From NCBI GenBank assembly GCA_003243255.1, contig QFQM01000081.1, forward strand, positions 1 to 19,552: a stretch of DNA of 19,552 bases. Reading direction: 5' to 3'. Below, in pieces: positions 6,588 through 15,164 of this stretch (positions are counted from its first letter, which is position 1; each line of letters opens with the position of its first letter). A program made the translations under genes and the position numbers. This DNA is from Flavobacterium psychrophilum (GTDB lineage Bacteria > Bacteroidota > Bacteroidia > Flavobacteriales > Flavobacteriaceae). Below the pieces are notes generated by a model. That model was given only the letters and a program-made list of their open reading frames with translations, did no database searches and was not told the DNA's origin.

Positions 6588-7682
6588 ATGAAAGCAGGTA
6601 TAGTAGGATTGCCAAACGTAGGTAAATCAACACTTTTCAATTGTTTGTCTAACGCTAAAGCACAGAGCGCAAACTTCCCGTTTTGTACTATCGAGCCTAA
6701 TATCGGTGTAGTAAACGTACCGGATCCAAGGCTTGAAAAACTGGAGCAGCTTGTGAGTCCTGAGCGTGTTCAGCCGGCAACGGTTGATATCGTAGATATC
6801 GCGGGTCTTGTAAAAGGAGCGAGCAAAGGAGAGGGACTTGGTAACCAGTTTCTTGGTAACATCAGGGAGTGTAATGCAATCATTCACGTACTGCGTTGCT
6901 TTGATAATGATAATATCGTTCACGTTGACGGTAGCGTAAACCCTATCCGTGACAAAGAAACGATTGATATAGAGCTTCAGCTTAAAGATCTTGAGACTGT
7001 TGAAAAACGTCTTGAGAAAGCTAAGAAAACTGCTAAAACAGGAAATAAGGAAGCTCAGGTAGAGGCAGGCCTTCTTGAGAGAATAAAAGATGCTTTATTA
7101 CAGGCAAAATCGGCAAGGACTGTAGTACCTCAGAATAATGATGAAGAGCTGCTGATGGAATCTTTCCAGCTGATCACTACAAAACCGGTACTTTACGTTT
7201 GTAACGTAGATGAAAGCGCAGCTGCAACAGGCAACAAATATGTAGATCAGGTTCGCGAACTTGTAAAAGATGAGAATGCAGAGGTTATGTTCCTTGCTGT
7301 AGGTACTGAAGCTGATATCACTGAACTTGAAACATACGAAGAGCGCCAGATGTTCCTTGAGGATCTTGGTCTTAAAGAGCCGGGGGCTTCTGCACTTATC
7401 AGGGGAGCTTATAAGTTACTTAACTTACAGACATACTTTACTGCCGGTGTAAAAGAAGTTCGTGCGTGGACTATCAACATCGGAGATACTGCGCCACAGG
7501 CTGCGGGTGTTATCCACACCGACTTTGAGAAAGGTTTCATTCGCGCAGAGGTTATCGCTTATGATGATTATGTGAATTTTGGAACAGAAGCTAAAGTTAA
7601 AGAAGCAGGTAAACTTCGCGTAGAAGGAAAAGAATATATCGTTAAAGATGGTGATGTAATGCACTTCAGGTTTAACGTGTAA
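6588..7682 (+). CDS. ychF: Ribosome-binding ATPase YchF (OLA1 family)
   Basis: The 364-residue protein matches the usual length of YchF (363 in E. coli). YchF is an Obg-related P-loop protein that binds ribosomes and prefers ATP to GTP. The P-loop is GLPNVGKST (7-15), switch II is DIAGLVKGASKGEGLGNQF (70-88), and the G4 motif is NVDE (206-209) instead of NKxD, which is the family's hallmark for ATP use. A helical insert (about 127-190) and a C-terminal TGS domain (about 280-363, ending HFRFNV) follow. It has a strong promoter and terminator of its own and is monocistronic. The first ATG sits at the family's expected N-terminus. Confidence 0.96.
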   Translation: MKAGIVGLPNVGKSTLFNCLSNAKAQSANFPFCTIEPNIGVVNVPDPRLEKLEQLVSPERVQPATVDIVDIAGLVKGASKGEGLGNQFLGNIRECNAIIHVLRCFDNDNIVHVDGSVNPIRDKETIDIELQLKDLETVEKRLEKAKKTAKTGNKEAQVEAGLLERIKDALLQAKSARTVVPQNNDEELLMESFQLITTKPVLYVCNVDESAAATGNKYVDQVRELVKDENAEVMFLAVGTEADITELETYEERQMFLEDLGLKEPGASALIRGAYKLLNLQTYFTAGVKEVRAWTINIGDTAPQAAGVIHTDFEKGFIRAEVIAYDDYVNFGTEAKVKEAGKLRVEGKEYIVKDGDVMHFRFNV

Positions 7683-7684
7683 TC

Positions 7685-7716
7685 AGTATTGAGATTTTAG
7701 TACTGAGTATTGAGAT
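7685..7716. repeat. Direct repeat after ychF
   Basis: AGTATTGAGAT occurs at 7685-7695 and again at 7706-7716 (period 21). The intervening GAGATTTTAG (7691-7700) is identical to 2350-2359 in the serC-serA spacer, suggesting a dispersed intergenic sequence type. Confidence 0.5.
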
Positions 7717-7760
7717 AAAAAAGCCTGTTGGATAATAATCCGACAGGCTTTTTCTTTTTT
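7717..7760 (+). terminator. ychF terminator
   Basis: AAAAAGCCTGT followed by TGGAT pairs with ATCCG followed by ACAGGCTTTTT (ending near 7753), with one T-G wobble and a short AATA loop, followed by a long T-rich tail. It is 35 bases after the ychF stop. Confidence 0.9.
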
Positions 7761-7832
7761 AATTCTTAATATAATTTCTATTTTTATCCTTTAGAATATC
7801 CAACAATCGACAACCATTAACTGACAACCAAA

Positions 7833-8372
7833 ATGAAACTCCTAGCCTTTGGCGGAAGCAGCAGCAAACATTCTATAAATAAGCAGCTTGCAACCTATGC
7901 CGCATCTCTTTTTAATGCCGATGAAACCGAAATACTTGACCTAAACGATTATGAATTGCCTTTGTTTAGTGTGGATAAAGAAAAACTTATTGGTGCACCG
8001 CCAATTGCAAAACAGTTTTTTGAGAAGATAGAATGGGCTGATGTACTGGTTATTTCCGTAGCTGAACATAATGCAGGTATGACTGTTGCTTTTAAAAATA
8101 TATACGACTGGGCCTCGCGCCAAAAGAAACTGGTGTTCAATAATACGCCATTGCTGTTGCTATCAACTTCGCCAGGCAAGCGTGGTGGGGCGAGTTCTCT
8201 TGAAGCGGCACAAATAAGCCTTAAGTGGTACGGAGGAAACATAAAAGCAACGTTCTCACTACCTTCCTTTTTAGAGAATTTTGATACAGAAGCCGGGAAA
8301 ATATCCAATAAAGAACTTGACGACGCGTTAAGAGAAATTATACGCAATTTCGACTATGAACAAAAAGCTTAA
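7833..8372 (+). CDS. NAD(P)H-dependent FMN reductase family protein
   Basis: The 179-residue flavodoxin-fold protein (PF03358) has the FMN phosphate-binding loop GGSSSKHSINKQ (8-18), the isoalloxazine-contact segment SVAEHNAGMTVAFKNIYDW (75-93, in place of the usual PEYN), and a third loop STSPGKRGG (111-119). Such enzymes reduce quinones, azo dyes, chromate or free flavin; the physiological substrate cannot be told. EHN where PEYN is usual is a mild departure. The gene overlaps the next by 17 bases, which implies coupled translation. I see no clear promoter box in the upstream gap 7761-7832. Confidence 0.88.
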   Translation: MKLLAFGGSSSKHSINKQLATYAASLFNADETEILDLNDYELPLFSVDKEKLIGAPPIAKQFFEKIEWADVLVISVAEHNAGMTVAFKNIYDWASRQKKLVFNNTPLLLLSTSPGKRGGASSLEAAQISLKWYGGNIKATFSLPSFLENFDTEAGKISNKELDDALREIIRNFDYEQKA

Positions 8373-9039
8373 GCAGGTTTTTAGATTTACAGGAAGGTTT
8401 GTGCTTGCCGTCTTATTGTTTATTGTTGTTTATGTGCTCTTTGCCTTTATCCTGGCGCATATTCCGGTGAACTCTAATCCTGAAAAGAGTGACGAGGTAA
8501 CTATCTATATCAATTCCAATGGTGTGCATACGGATATACTGGTTCCGGTTAAGAATGAAATAAAAGACTGGACGCAGGAAATTCGTTATGAGCAGACCAA
8601 ATCTAAAGACAGCATAATGAACTATGTGGCTTTTGGATGGGGTGATAAAGGATTTTATCTCGATACGCCTGAGTGGAGCGACCTAAAAGCCAGTACGGCT
8701 GCTAAAGCTGCTTTCTATCTTGGTACATCGGCTATGCATACCCGCTTTCATAATACCGTAAAAGAAGACGACGAGTGTGTAAAAGTCACTATCAGCAAAA
8801 AGGATTATGCCGATATGGTAAAATACATTGAGGATAGTTTTCAGTTGGATAAAAACAATCATGTACAATGGATAACCGGTCATAGTTATGGTAAGTATGA
8901 TGCTTTTTATGAAGGAAAGGGTAAATACAGCCTGTTCTACACCTGTAATACCTGGGCGAACAATTGCCTGAAAGCCGGACATCAAAAAGCTGCATTATGG
9001 ACGGTTTATGATAAGGGGATTTTTTATCATTATCAATGA
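8356..9039 (+). CDS. DUF2459 / TIGR02117-type protein
   Basis: The 227-residue protein starts with a positively charged segment and one membrane helix (about 14-35), with the rest probably periplasmic. It has the family landmarks INSNGVHTDILVPV (52-65), GWGDKGFYLDTPEWSDLK (95-111) and YTCNTWANNCLKAG (196-208). The family is uncharacterised. Conserved His (58, 129) and Cys197 in a TCNTW context suggest a possible papain/NlpC-like site, which is inference only. It overlaps the FMN reductase by 17 bases at its start and the next gene by 4 bases (ATGA) at its end. Confidence 0.82.
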   Translation: MNKKLKQVFRFTGRFVLAVLLFIVVYVLFAFILAHIPVNSNPEKSDEVTIYINSNGVHTDILVPVKNEIKDWTQEIRYEQTKSKDSIMNYVAFGWGDKGFYLDTPEWSDLKASTAAKAAFYLGTSAMHTRFHNTVKEDDECVKVTISKKDYADMVKYIEDSFQLDKNNHVQWITGHSYGKYDAFYEGKGKYSLFYTCNTWANNCLKAGHQKAALWTVYDKGIFYHYQ

Positions 9040-9329
9040 GTTTATTAGATGATCCAAAGAAGAATTGGGTAATTCCTCCCTTTTTTTTAATTCTATGGGC
9101 TATATGTGCCTTTATCCATGATTATGTTCGATGGAATTTTCATGATTTTTTTTGGGTAGTGGGTCTTACAATGTTCATGTCAGCGATATTGTCTATAATT
9201 TTTTCTTTTATCAATTCGGTGCTTATGTTGTGGCAAATGATTTTTAAAAAGAATAAATACCATTGGTTTATAGTGCTAATGAATTTGTCGACATTACTTG
9301 TGATAATTTATAGAAGTTTATTTAACTAA
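9036..9329 (+). CDS. Small membrane protein of unknown function
   Basis: The 97-residue protein has three hydrophobic segments: about residues 11-28, 40-71 (long enough to hold one or two helices) and 76-93. The cytoplasmic or periplasmic loops are short and basic (KKNKYH near 71-76). It starts in an ATGA overlap with the DUF2459 gene, which supports real, coupled translation. I do not recognise a family. The base composition is more AT-rich than in its neighbours, with many Phe and Ile codons as expected for a membrane protein. It could be an accessory to the DUF2459 protein. Confidence 0.72.
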   Translation: MSLLDDPKKNWVIPPFFLILWAICAFIHDYVRWNFHDFFWVVGLTMFMSAILSIIFSFINSVLMLWQMIFKKNKYHWFIVLMNLSTLLVIIYRSLFN

Positions 9330-9359
9330 AACTGGCAAGATTATTGAATATTTCTCAAT

Positions 9360-10343
9360 ATGAGAAAAACATCTAAACTATTCAATACAATACTTTTACT
9401 TTTTCTCTCCATTGGCTTTGCGGCTAATGCTCAGGACTATGCAAAAGTTGACAATATCGTTAATGCTTATCCTAAATCCTTTCCTTCACCTGACAAGCTC
9501 GCTGAACAGGTCAATAAAGATTTTAAGCGCGATGATGAAAAGGCTCGTGCTATTTTTACCTGGATTGCAACGAACATACGATACGACTATGCTGCTTATG
9601 GTGTAAACGAGCGTCCTATTGGTTTTACATATAAAACGCAGGCAGAAAAAGAAGCGAAGCAGAAAGCCATGAAACAGGAGCTGGCGCAAAAGACGCTCAA
9701 ATCTAAAAAAGGAGTGTGTCAGGGTTACTCCACTTTGTATCTTGTCGTGGCAGAAAAGACCGGCCTTGAATGTGAGATCATTCCCGGAACATCTAAATCG
9801 CATCCTTCACACATTGGTAAGGTACCGGGTGCAAGTGACCATGCGTGGAATGCTGTAAAAATTGGCAACGAGTGGAAACTGCTCGATGCTACCTGGGGTG
9901 CCGGTACGGTTGCAGGAGAAAAACCGGAGTTTAAATTCAAGTTTAATGATAAGTATTTCTTTAGTGATCCTGATACTTTTTTCCTGAACCATTTCCCTGA
10001 TGACAAACGTTGGTTGATGACGAATAAAACCGAAAAAGATTTTGCAAATCTGCCGTTGTATTATGGCGACTGCCTGATGAAGGGGTATGAGTTTATGGCT
10101 CCTGAAGCAGGTGTTTTTAAAGCTGTACCTTCCGGATTTATTGAGTTTAAAGTGAATAATCTGAAACCTGGTGATATGGTGCATTATGCCTATAGCAAGG
10201 ACAGGGTTATCAAAGAAATTAAGCCCGAATTTAAAGGTGAAACCGCAACTTTTAAAGTGCCTTTGAATAATGGTTCTGTAGGTACGCTTACCATTTATGT
10301 AAATCAAAAATCGATGGCTTCTTACAGGATAAATAAGGCCTGA
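9360..10343 (+). CDS. Exported transglutaminase-like cysteine protease fold protein
   Basis: The 327-residue protein has a signal peptide with probable cleavage after AANAQ (about 25). A transglutaminase-like core (PF01841) follows, with catalytic Cys120 in GVCQGYSTLY, His161 in DHAWNAVK and Asp176 in LLDATWG. The order and spacing fit the bacterial CYK3-like group with a GVCxGY motif. The C-terminal 100 residues lack cysteines of note and look like a beta-sandwich accessory domain. It is probably periplasmic, as a peptidase, amidase or protein cross-linker; the substrate is unknown. It begins 30 bases after the small membrane gene, so it may be the last gene of that cluster, and ends before a good terminator. 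Confidence 0.87.
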   Translation: MRKTSKLFNTILLLFLSIGFAANAQDYAKVDNIVNAYPKSFPSPDKLAEQVNKDFKRDDEKARAIFTWIATNIRYDYAAYGVNERPIGFTYKTQAEKEAKQKAMKQELAQKTLKSKKGVCQGYSTLYLVVAEKTGLECEIIPGTSKSHPSHIGKVPGASDHAWNAVKIGNEWKLLDATWGAGTVAGEKPEFKFKFNDKYFFSDPDTFFLNHFPDDKRWLMTNKTEKDFANLPLYYGDCLMKGYEFMAPEAGVFKAVPSGFIEFKVNNLKPGDMVHYAYSKDRVIKEIKPEFKGETATFKVPLNNGSVGTLTIYVNQKSMASYRINKA

Positions 10344-10373
10344 TAAAAAAATAATTGATTAGTGCTCAAAATT

Positions 10374-10427
10374 AGCCGGATTGCGTGTGATTCTTAATAA
10401 GTTTCTGCAATCCGGCTTTTATTTTTT
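10374..10427 (+). terminator. Terminator after the transglutaminase-like gene
   Basis: AGCCGGATTGC (10374-10384) pairs perfectly with GCAATCCGGCT (10407-10417) over a 22-base loop, followed by TTTATTTTTT. It isolates the upstream cluster from parE. Confidence 0.88.
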
Positions 10428-10467
10428 GCGTAGAAATGCTACATTAGCAGAAAATCCATAAAATTTT

Positions 10468-12321
10468 ATGCTGGAGCAGAATCAGTACACTGAAGATAAT
10501 ATCCGTTCACTCGACTGGAAAGAACATATCCGTATGCGTCCGGGTATGTACATCGGTAAGCTGGGCGATGGCTCTTCTCCCGATGACGGTATCTACATTC
10601 TTATAAAAGAGGTAATTGACAACTCAATTGACGAGTTTGTTATGGGAACCGGTAAAACCATTGAGGTTACTGTAAAGGATAAGACCGTTACCGTTCGCGA
10701 TTATGGTCGTGGTATTCCGCTGGGTAAAGTGGTAGACGTAGTGTCTAAAATGAATACCGGTGGTAAATACGACTCCAAAGCATTTAAGAAATCGGTTGGT
10801 CTGAATGGTGTGGGTACAAAGGCAGTTAATGCCTTGTCGAACTATTTCAGGGTAGAATCGGTGCGTGATGGTATCATCAAAGCCGCTGAATTCTCTGCCG
10901 GTGAACTGACACAGGAAGAAGAACAGCAGGAAACCACTAAGCGCAAGGGTACGAAAGTAACCTTTGTGGCTGATGATACTATTTTTAAAAACTACAAATA
11001 CCGTAATGAGTACATCATAAAGATGCTCAAGAATTATTGCTACCTGAACACAGGGTTGACAATAATTTACAACGGAGAAAAATATTATAGCGAAGATGGT
11101 CTTAAAGACCTACTTGCTGAAACCATAAACGAAGATGACAGAATCTATGATATCATTCATCTTAAAGATGATGATATTGAGATCGCTATGACCCACAGTA
11201 AGACCCAGTACAGCGAAGAGTATTACTCTTTCGTTAACGGTCAGAATACTACACAGGGTGGTACGCACTTAGGGGCATTCCGTGAGGCTATAGTAAGGAC
11301 GATCAAAGAATTCTACAACAAAAACTTTGAAGCTTCGGATATCCGTAAATCTATTGTAAGTGCCATAAGCGTTAAGGTAGAGGAACCGGTTTTCGAATCG
11401 CAGACTAAAACCAAGTTGGGTTCTACTGAAATGGGACCTGACGGGCCTAGCGTACGTACTTTCGTAAACGACTTCATCAAGAATAAGCTGGATAACTTCC
11501 TGCACAGGAATCCGGAGATTGCGGATGCTTTACTGAAAAAGATATTACAGGCTGAACGCGAGCGTAAAGAGCTTTCGGGTATTCGTAAACTGGCCAGGGA
11601 CAGGGCTAAAAAAGCATCACTTCACAATAAGAAACTACGTGATTGCCGTGTGCACCTTACCGATGCTAAAAATCCGCGAAGCCTTGAGAGTACTTTGTTT
11701 ATTACTGAGGGTGACTCGGCTTCCGGTTCTATTACCAAGTCGAGGGATGTTAATACCCAGGCGGTATTCAGTTTGAGGGGTAAGCCTCTGAACTCCTACG
11801 GTATGACGAAGAAGATCGTGTATGAGAACGAGGAATTCAACCTGCTTCAGGCAGCATTGGATATTGAGGAAGAAATGGAGAACCTGCGTTACAACAATAT
11901 TGTAATCGCTACCGATGCCGATGTCGATGGTATGCACATTCGTCTGCTATTGATTACATTCTTTCTGCAATTCTTCCCTGAGCTGATAAAGGAAAACCAC
12001 CTGTACATATTACAAACGCCTTTATTCAGGGTTCGTAATAAAAAAGAAACCATTTACTGCTACTCAGAAGATGAACGAAAAGCTGCTATAGAGAAACTGA
12101 AAGGTAAACCGGAGATAACCCGATTCAAGGGATTAGGAGAGATTTCGCCGGATGAGTTCAAGCACTTTATAGGTCAGGATATTCGCCTTGATCCTGTTTT
12201 GATGGATAAGGCAACCTCTGTAGAAACACTATTAGAGTTCTATATGGGTAAAAATACGCCTGACAGGCAGGAATTCATCATCAGCAACCTTAAGGTAGAG
12301 CTTGATGCAGTGGAAGAGTAA
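10468..12321 (+). CDS. parE: DNA topoisomerase IV subunit B
   Basis: The 617-residue ATPase subunit of topoisomerase IV unlinks daughter chromosomes. The GHKL ATPase has the N-box EVIDNSIDE (catalytic Glu48, Mg ligand Asn52), DYGRGIP (78-84) and GLNGVG (111-116). The TOPRIM domain has EGDSASG starting at Glu414 and the metal-binding DADVDG at 483-488. The C-terminus carries the KGLGE and short tail typical of type IIA B subunits. Assignment as ParE rather than GyrB rests on the N-terminal sequence ([23 protein letters not shown]) and on the adjacent parC. Upstream, TACATTAG at 10440-10447 is a possible imperfect -7 box. parC follows after 99 bases. Confidence 0.93.
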   Translation: MLEQNQYTEDNIRSLDWKEHIRMRPGMYIGKLGDGSSPDDGIYILIKEVIDNSIDEFVMGTGKTIEVTVKDKTVTVRDYGRGIPLGKVVDVVSKMNTGGKYDSKAFKKSVGLNGVGTKAVNALSNYFRVESVRDGIIKAAEFSAGELTQEEEQQETTKRKGTKVTFVADDTIFKNYKYRNEYIIKMLKNYCYLNTGLTIIYNGEKYYSEDGLKDLLAETINEDDRIYDIIHLKDDDIEIAMTHSKTQYSEEYYSFVNGQNTTQGGTHLGAFREAIVRTIKEFYNKNFEASDIRKSIVSAISVKVEEPVFESQTKTKLGSTEMGPDGPSVRTFVNDFIKNKLDNFLHRNPEIADALLKKILQAERERKELSGIRKLARDRAKKASLHNKKLRDCRVHLTDAKNPRSLESTLFITEGDSASGSITKSRDVNTQAVFSLRGKPLNSYGMTKKIVYENEEFNLLQAALDIEEEMENLRYNNIVIATDADVDGMHIRLLLITFFLQFFPELIKENHLYILQTPLFRVRNKKETIYCYSEDERKAAIEKLKGKPEITRFKGLGEISPDEFKHFIGQDIRLDPVLMDKATSVETLLEFYMGKNTPDRQEFIISNLKVELDAVEE

Positions 12322-12358
12322 AGTTTTGTAAATAGTGATAAGTCGCGGTTTACAGTAA

Positions 12359-12379
12359 AGACGTAGCATTGCTACGTCT
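12359..12379. repeat. Perfect palindrome between parE and parC
   Basis: AGACGTAGCA (12359-12368), one central T, then TGCTACGTCT (12370-12379). It lies 38 bases after the parE stop and 41 before parC. There is no strong U-run after it, so it is a poor terminator; it may be a dispersed palindromic repeat or an mRNA processing or attenuation site. Confidence 0.65.
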
Positions 12380-12420
12380 GTTGTGTTTAAAATCAAATTT
12401 CAAAATTCGGAAGTTAATAC

Positions 12421-15081
12421 ATGGACGAAGAAGAAGATATAAATTTAGATCCTTCAAGCGGAGAAGGAGAAAGTAGCGAAGATCATTTTTACGATAAGGA
12501 AGAAAATCCGGAGTCAGGCGATACCATTACCAAGGTAACCGGTATGTACAAGGACTGGTTCCTTGATTATGCTTCGTATGTAATCCTGGAGCGCGCTGTA
12601 CCTGCTATTGAGGATGGTTTTAAGCCGGTTCAACGTAGGATCATGCACTCGCTTAAGGAGCTTGATGATGGCCGTTACAACAAGGTTGCCAATGTAGTAG
12701 GACACACCATGCAGTATCACCCACACGGTGATGCAAGTATTGGTGATGCGATGGTACAGATAGGTCAGAAAGATCTTCTTATCGATACGCAGGGTAACTG
12801 GGGTAATATCCTTACTGGTGACGGTGCGGCTGCATCCCGTTATATTGAGGCCCGACTTTCTAAGTTTGGGCTTGAAGTGTTGTATAGCCCTAAGATTACT
12901 CCGTGGCAGCTATCCTATGATGGTAGGCGTAATGAACCTATCAATCTTCCGGTTAAATTCCCTTTATTATTGGCTCAGGGAGCCGAAGGTATTGCGGTAG
13001 GTTTATCTACCAAGGTACTTCCACATAACTTTAATGAACTGATTGATGCGTCTATCAAGATACTAAAGAATAAACCATTTACGCTTTTCCCTGATTTCCC
13101 GACCGCGGGTATTGCCGACGTTTCAAACTATAACGATGGTATGCGCGGGGGACGTGTAAGGGTTCGTGCGAAGATTTCACAATTAGATAAAAGTACATTG
13201 GTTATCACACAGATACCATTCAGTACTAACACTACTACTTTAATTGACAGTATTCTTAAAGCGAATGAAAAAGGAAAGATTAAAGTTCGTAAGATTGAAG
13301 ATAATACCGCTGCTGATGTTGAGATCCTGATACATCTTCCGGCAGGTGTTTCACCTGATAAAACTATTGATGCGCTGTTCGCTTTTACCGGATGTGAAAC
13401 TTCGGTTGCACCGCTTGGCTGTGTGATTGAAGATCATAAACCAAGATTCATTGGCGTTAGCGAAATGCTTAAGATATCAACCCACAGAACGGTTGACTTA
13501 TTGAAGCGTGAGCTTGAGATCGAACTTGATGAACTTGAAGAAAGCTGGCATTTTCAGTCGTTAGAGCGAATCTTTATCGAGAACAGGATTTATCGTCTTA
13601 TCGAGGAAGAGGAAACCTGGGAAGGTGTTATAAAAGCTATTGACGAAGGGTTAAAACCTCATACAAAACATTTGCGCCGTGCTGTAACTGAAGAGGATAT
13701 CGTTAGGCTTACTGAAATACGAATCAAACGTATCTCTAAATTCGATATTGATAAGGCTCAGGAGAAGATTGAAGCATTGGAAGGAGAGATCGAGCAGGTA
13801 AAATACAACCTTGATCATATCATTGATTTTGCTGTAGATTATTTTCAGGGACTTAAAGACCGCTACGGTAAAGGACGTGAGCGTAAAACTGAACTTCGTA
13901 GCTTTGATAATATCGAAGCTACCAAAGTAGTGCTTCGTAATACCAAGCTTTATGTGAATCGTGAAGAAGGTTTTGTGGGTACGGGTCTTAAAAAGGATGA
14001 ATATGTAGGTGAATGTTCAGATATTGATGATGTTATTGTCTTCCTTCGTAATGGTAGTATGATGATTACCAAAGTGGATGTGAAAACATTTGTTGGTAAA
14101 GATATCATTCACGTAGCTGTATTTGATAAGAACGATAAACGTACGATCTATAACATGATTTATCGCGATGGTAAGTCGGGGCCATCCTATATTAAAAGAT
14201 TTAATGTATCAGGGGTGACCCGTGATAAGGTTTACGATCTTACAGCCGGAACAAAAGACTCGATGGTGCTGTATTTCTCTGATAATCCTAATGGTGAAGC
14301 AGAGGTAATTACTGTATTGCTGCGCCAGGTTGGTAGCGTGAAGAAACTGAAATTCGATCTTGATTTTGCTGATATGGCCATTAAGGGACGAGGATCCAGA
14401 GGAAATACGGTTACCAAATATCCTATCAAGAAAATTGAACTTAAGGAAAAAGGGATATCTACACTGAAACCGAGAAGGGTTTGGTTTGATGATACCGTAC
14501 ACCGACTTAATGTTGACGGAAGGGGAGAACTTCTGGGTGAATTCAGACCAAATGACAGATTGCTTATCATCAATCAGTCAGGTAAGCTTAAGACCATTAT
14601 TCCTGAGCTTACAACGCACTTTGATGAGGATATGATCAAACTGGAGAAATGGAATCCAAAAAAACCGATTTCGGCTATCTATTATGATGGTGAGAAAGAG
14701 CGCTACTATGTGAAGCGTTTCCTTGTGGAGAATGAGAATAAAGAAGAGATTTTTATTACTGAACATGCTAATTCCCAATTGGAGATTGTATCTACCGATT
14801 ACAGACCTGTTGCTGAAGTAATCTTCGCTAAGGTGAAAGGTGTTCAGAAAGAAACTATAACTGTCGATCTTGAGAGCTTCATTGCTGTAAAGGGTATAAA
14901 AGCTTTAGGTAACCAGTTGACAACTGATAAGGTAAAACAAATTAGTCTGCTTGATCCGCTGCCTTATGAAGAGCCTGAAGAAGAATTACCTGAAGAGATA
15001 GAGGTTAGCGGAGATACAGAAGTTGAAGAAGCAAATACTACTCTTGAAGATGATGGACAGATTACATTATCATTAGATTAA
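12421..15081 (+). CDS. parC: DNA topoisomerase IV subunit A
   Basis: The 886-residue cleavage subunit partners ParE. After an acidic N-terminal extension (1-35) comes the winged-helix core, with the QRR-containing DGFKPVQRRIMHSL (65-78), the quinolone-region HPHGDASIGDAMVQ (100-113) and the catalytic Tyr141 preceded by Arg140. The tower and coiled coil follow (KAQEKIEALEGEIEQVKYNL, about 440-465). The C-terminal beta-pinwheel spans about 510-830, with only a degenerate GyrA box (GRGSRG, about 656-661), which supports ParC over GyrA. A 40-residue acidic tail ends the protein. Ala105 stands where E. coli GyrA has Ser83, and Asp109 where it has Asp87. It is probably co-transcribed with parE; no separate promoter is seen. 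Confidence 0.93.
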   Translation: MDEEEDINLDPSSGEGESSEDHFYDKEENPESGDTITKVTGMYKDWFLDYASYVILERAVPAIEDGFKPVQRRIMHSLKELDDGRYNKVANVVGHTMQYHPHGDASIGDAMVQIGQKDLLIDTQGNWGNILTGDGAAASRYIEARLSKFGLEVLYSPKITPWQLSYDGRRNEPINLPVKFPLLLAQGAEGIAVGLSTKVLPHNFNELIDASIKILKNKPFTLFPDFPTAGIADVSNYNDGMRGGRVRVRAKISQLDKSTLVITQIPFSTNTTTLIDSILKANEKGKIKVRKIEDNTAADVEILIHLPAGVSPDKTIDALFAFTGCETSVAPLGCVIEDHKPRFIGVSEMLKISTHRTVDLLKRELEIELDELEESWHFQSLERIFIENRIYRLIEEEETWEGVIKAIDEGLKPHTKHLRRAVTEEDIVRLTEIRIKRISKFDIDKAQEKIEALEGEIEQVKYNLDHIIDFAVDYFQGLKDRYGKGRERKTELRSFDNIEATKVVLRNTKLYVNREEGFVGTGLKKDEYVGECSDIDDVIVFLRNGSMMITKVDVKTFVGKDIIHVAVFDKNDKRTIYNMIYRDGKSGPSYIKRFNVSGVTRDKVYDLTAGTKDSMVLYFSDNPNGEAEVITVLLRQVGSVKKLKFDLDFADMAIKGRGSRGNTVTKYPIKKIELKEKGISTLKPRRVWFDDTVHRLNVDGRGELLGEFRPNDRLLIINQSGKLKTIIPELTTHFDEDMIKLEKWNPKKPISAIYYDGEKERYYVKRFLVENENKEEIFITEHANSQLEIVSTDYRPVAEVIFAKVKGVQKETITVDLESFIAVKGIKALGNQLTTDKVKQISLLDPLPYEEPEEELPEEIEVSGDTEVEEANTTLEDDGQITLSLD

Positions 15082-15085
15082 ACAC

Positions 15086-15112
15086 AAACTCCCGCAATTG
15101 CGGGAGTTTTTA
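15086..15112 (+). terminator. parC terminator
   Basis: AAACTCCCGCAA (15086-15097) pairs perfectly with TTGCGGGAGTTT (15098-15109) followed by more T. It starts 5 bases after the parC stop. Confidence 0.88.
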
Positions 15113-15118
15113 TGCAAT

Positions 15119-15149
15119 AAAAAAGGCTTCCAAATGGAAGCCTTTTTTT
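15119..15149. terminator. Second terminator, bidirectional, shared with the OmpA lipoprotein gene
   Basis: AAAAAAGGCTTCC (15119-15131) pairs with GGAAGCCTTTTTT (15136-15148) around AAAT, with T-runs on both strands. It ends the minus-strand gene at 15165 and backs up the parC terminator. Confidence 0.88.
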
Positions 15150-15164
15150 CATTTTGGAGATATA

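Noticed and set aside
6422..6625. Open frame of 67 codons before ychF
   Set aside because: It is made of the short repeats, runs over the ychF promoter and start in another frame, and has no protein-like character.
9807..10307. Long open frame on the minus strand (166 codons) over the transglutaminase-like gene
   Set aside because: It is antisense to a protein with a signal peptide and a full catalytic triad, and its translation shows no recognisable motifs. The same applies to the antisense frames at 1791-2225, 7949-8347 and 3944-4297.
10468..15081. gyrB and gyrA instead of parE and parC
   Set aside because: The two genes are adjacent, the GyrA box is degenerate and the N-termini have topoisomerase IV-like sequence. 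GyrA and GyrB remain a formal alternative but fit less well.
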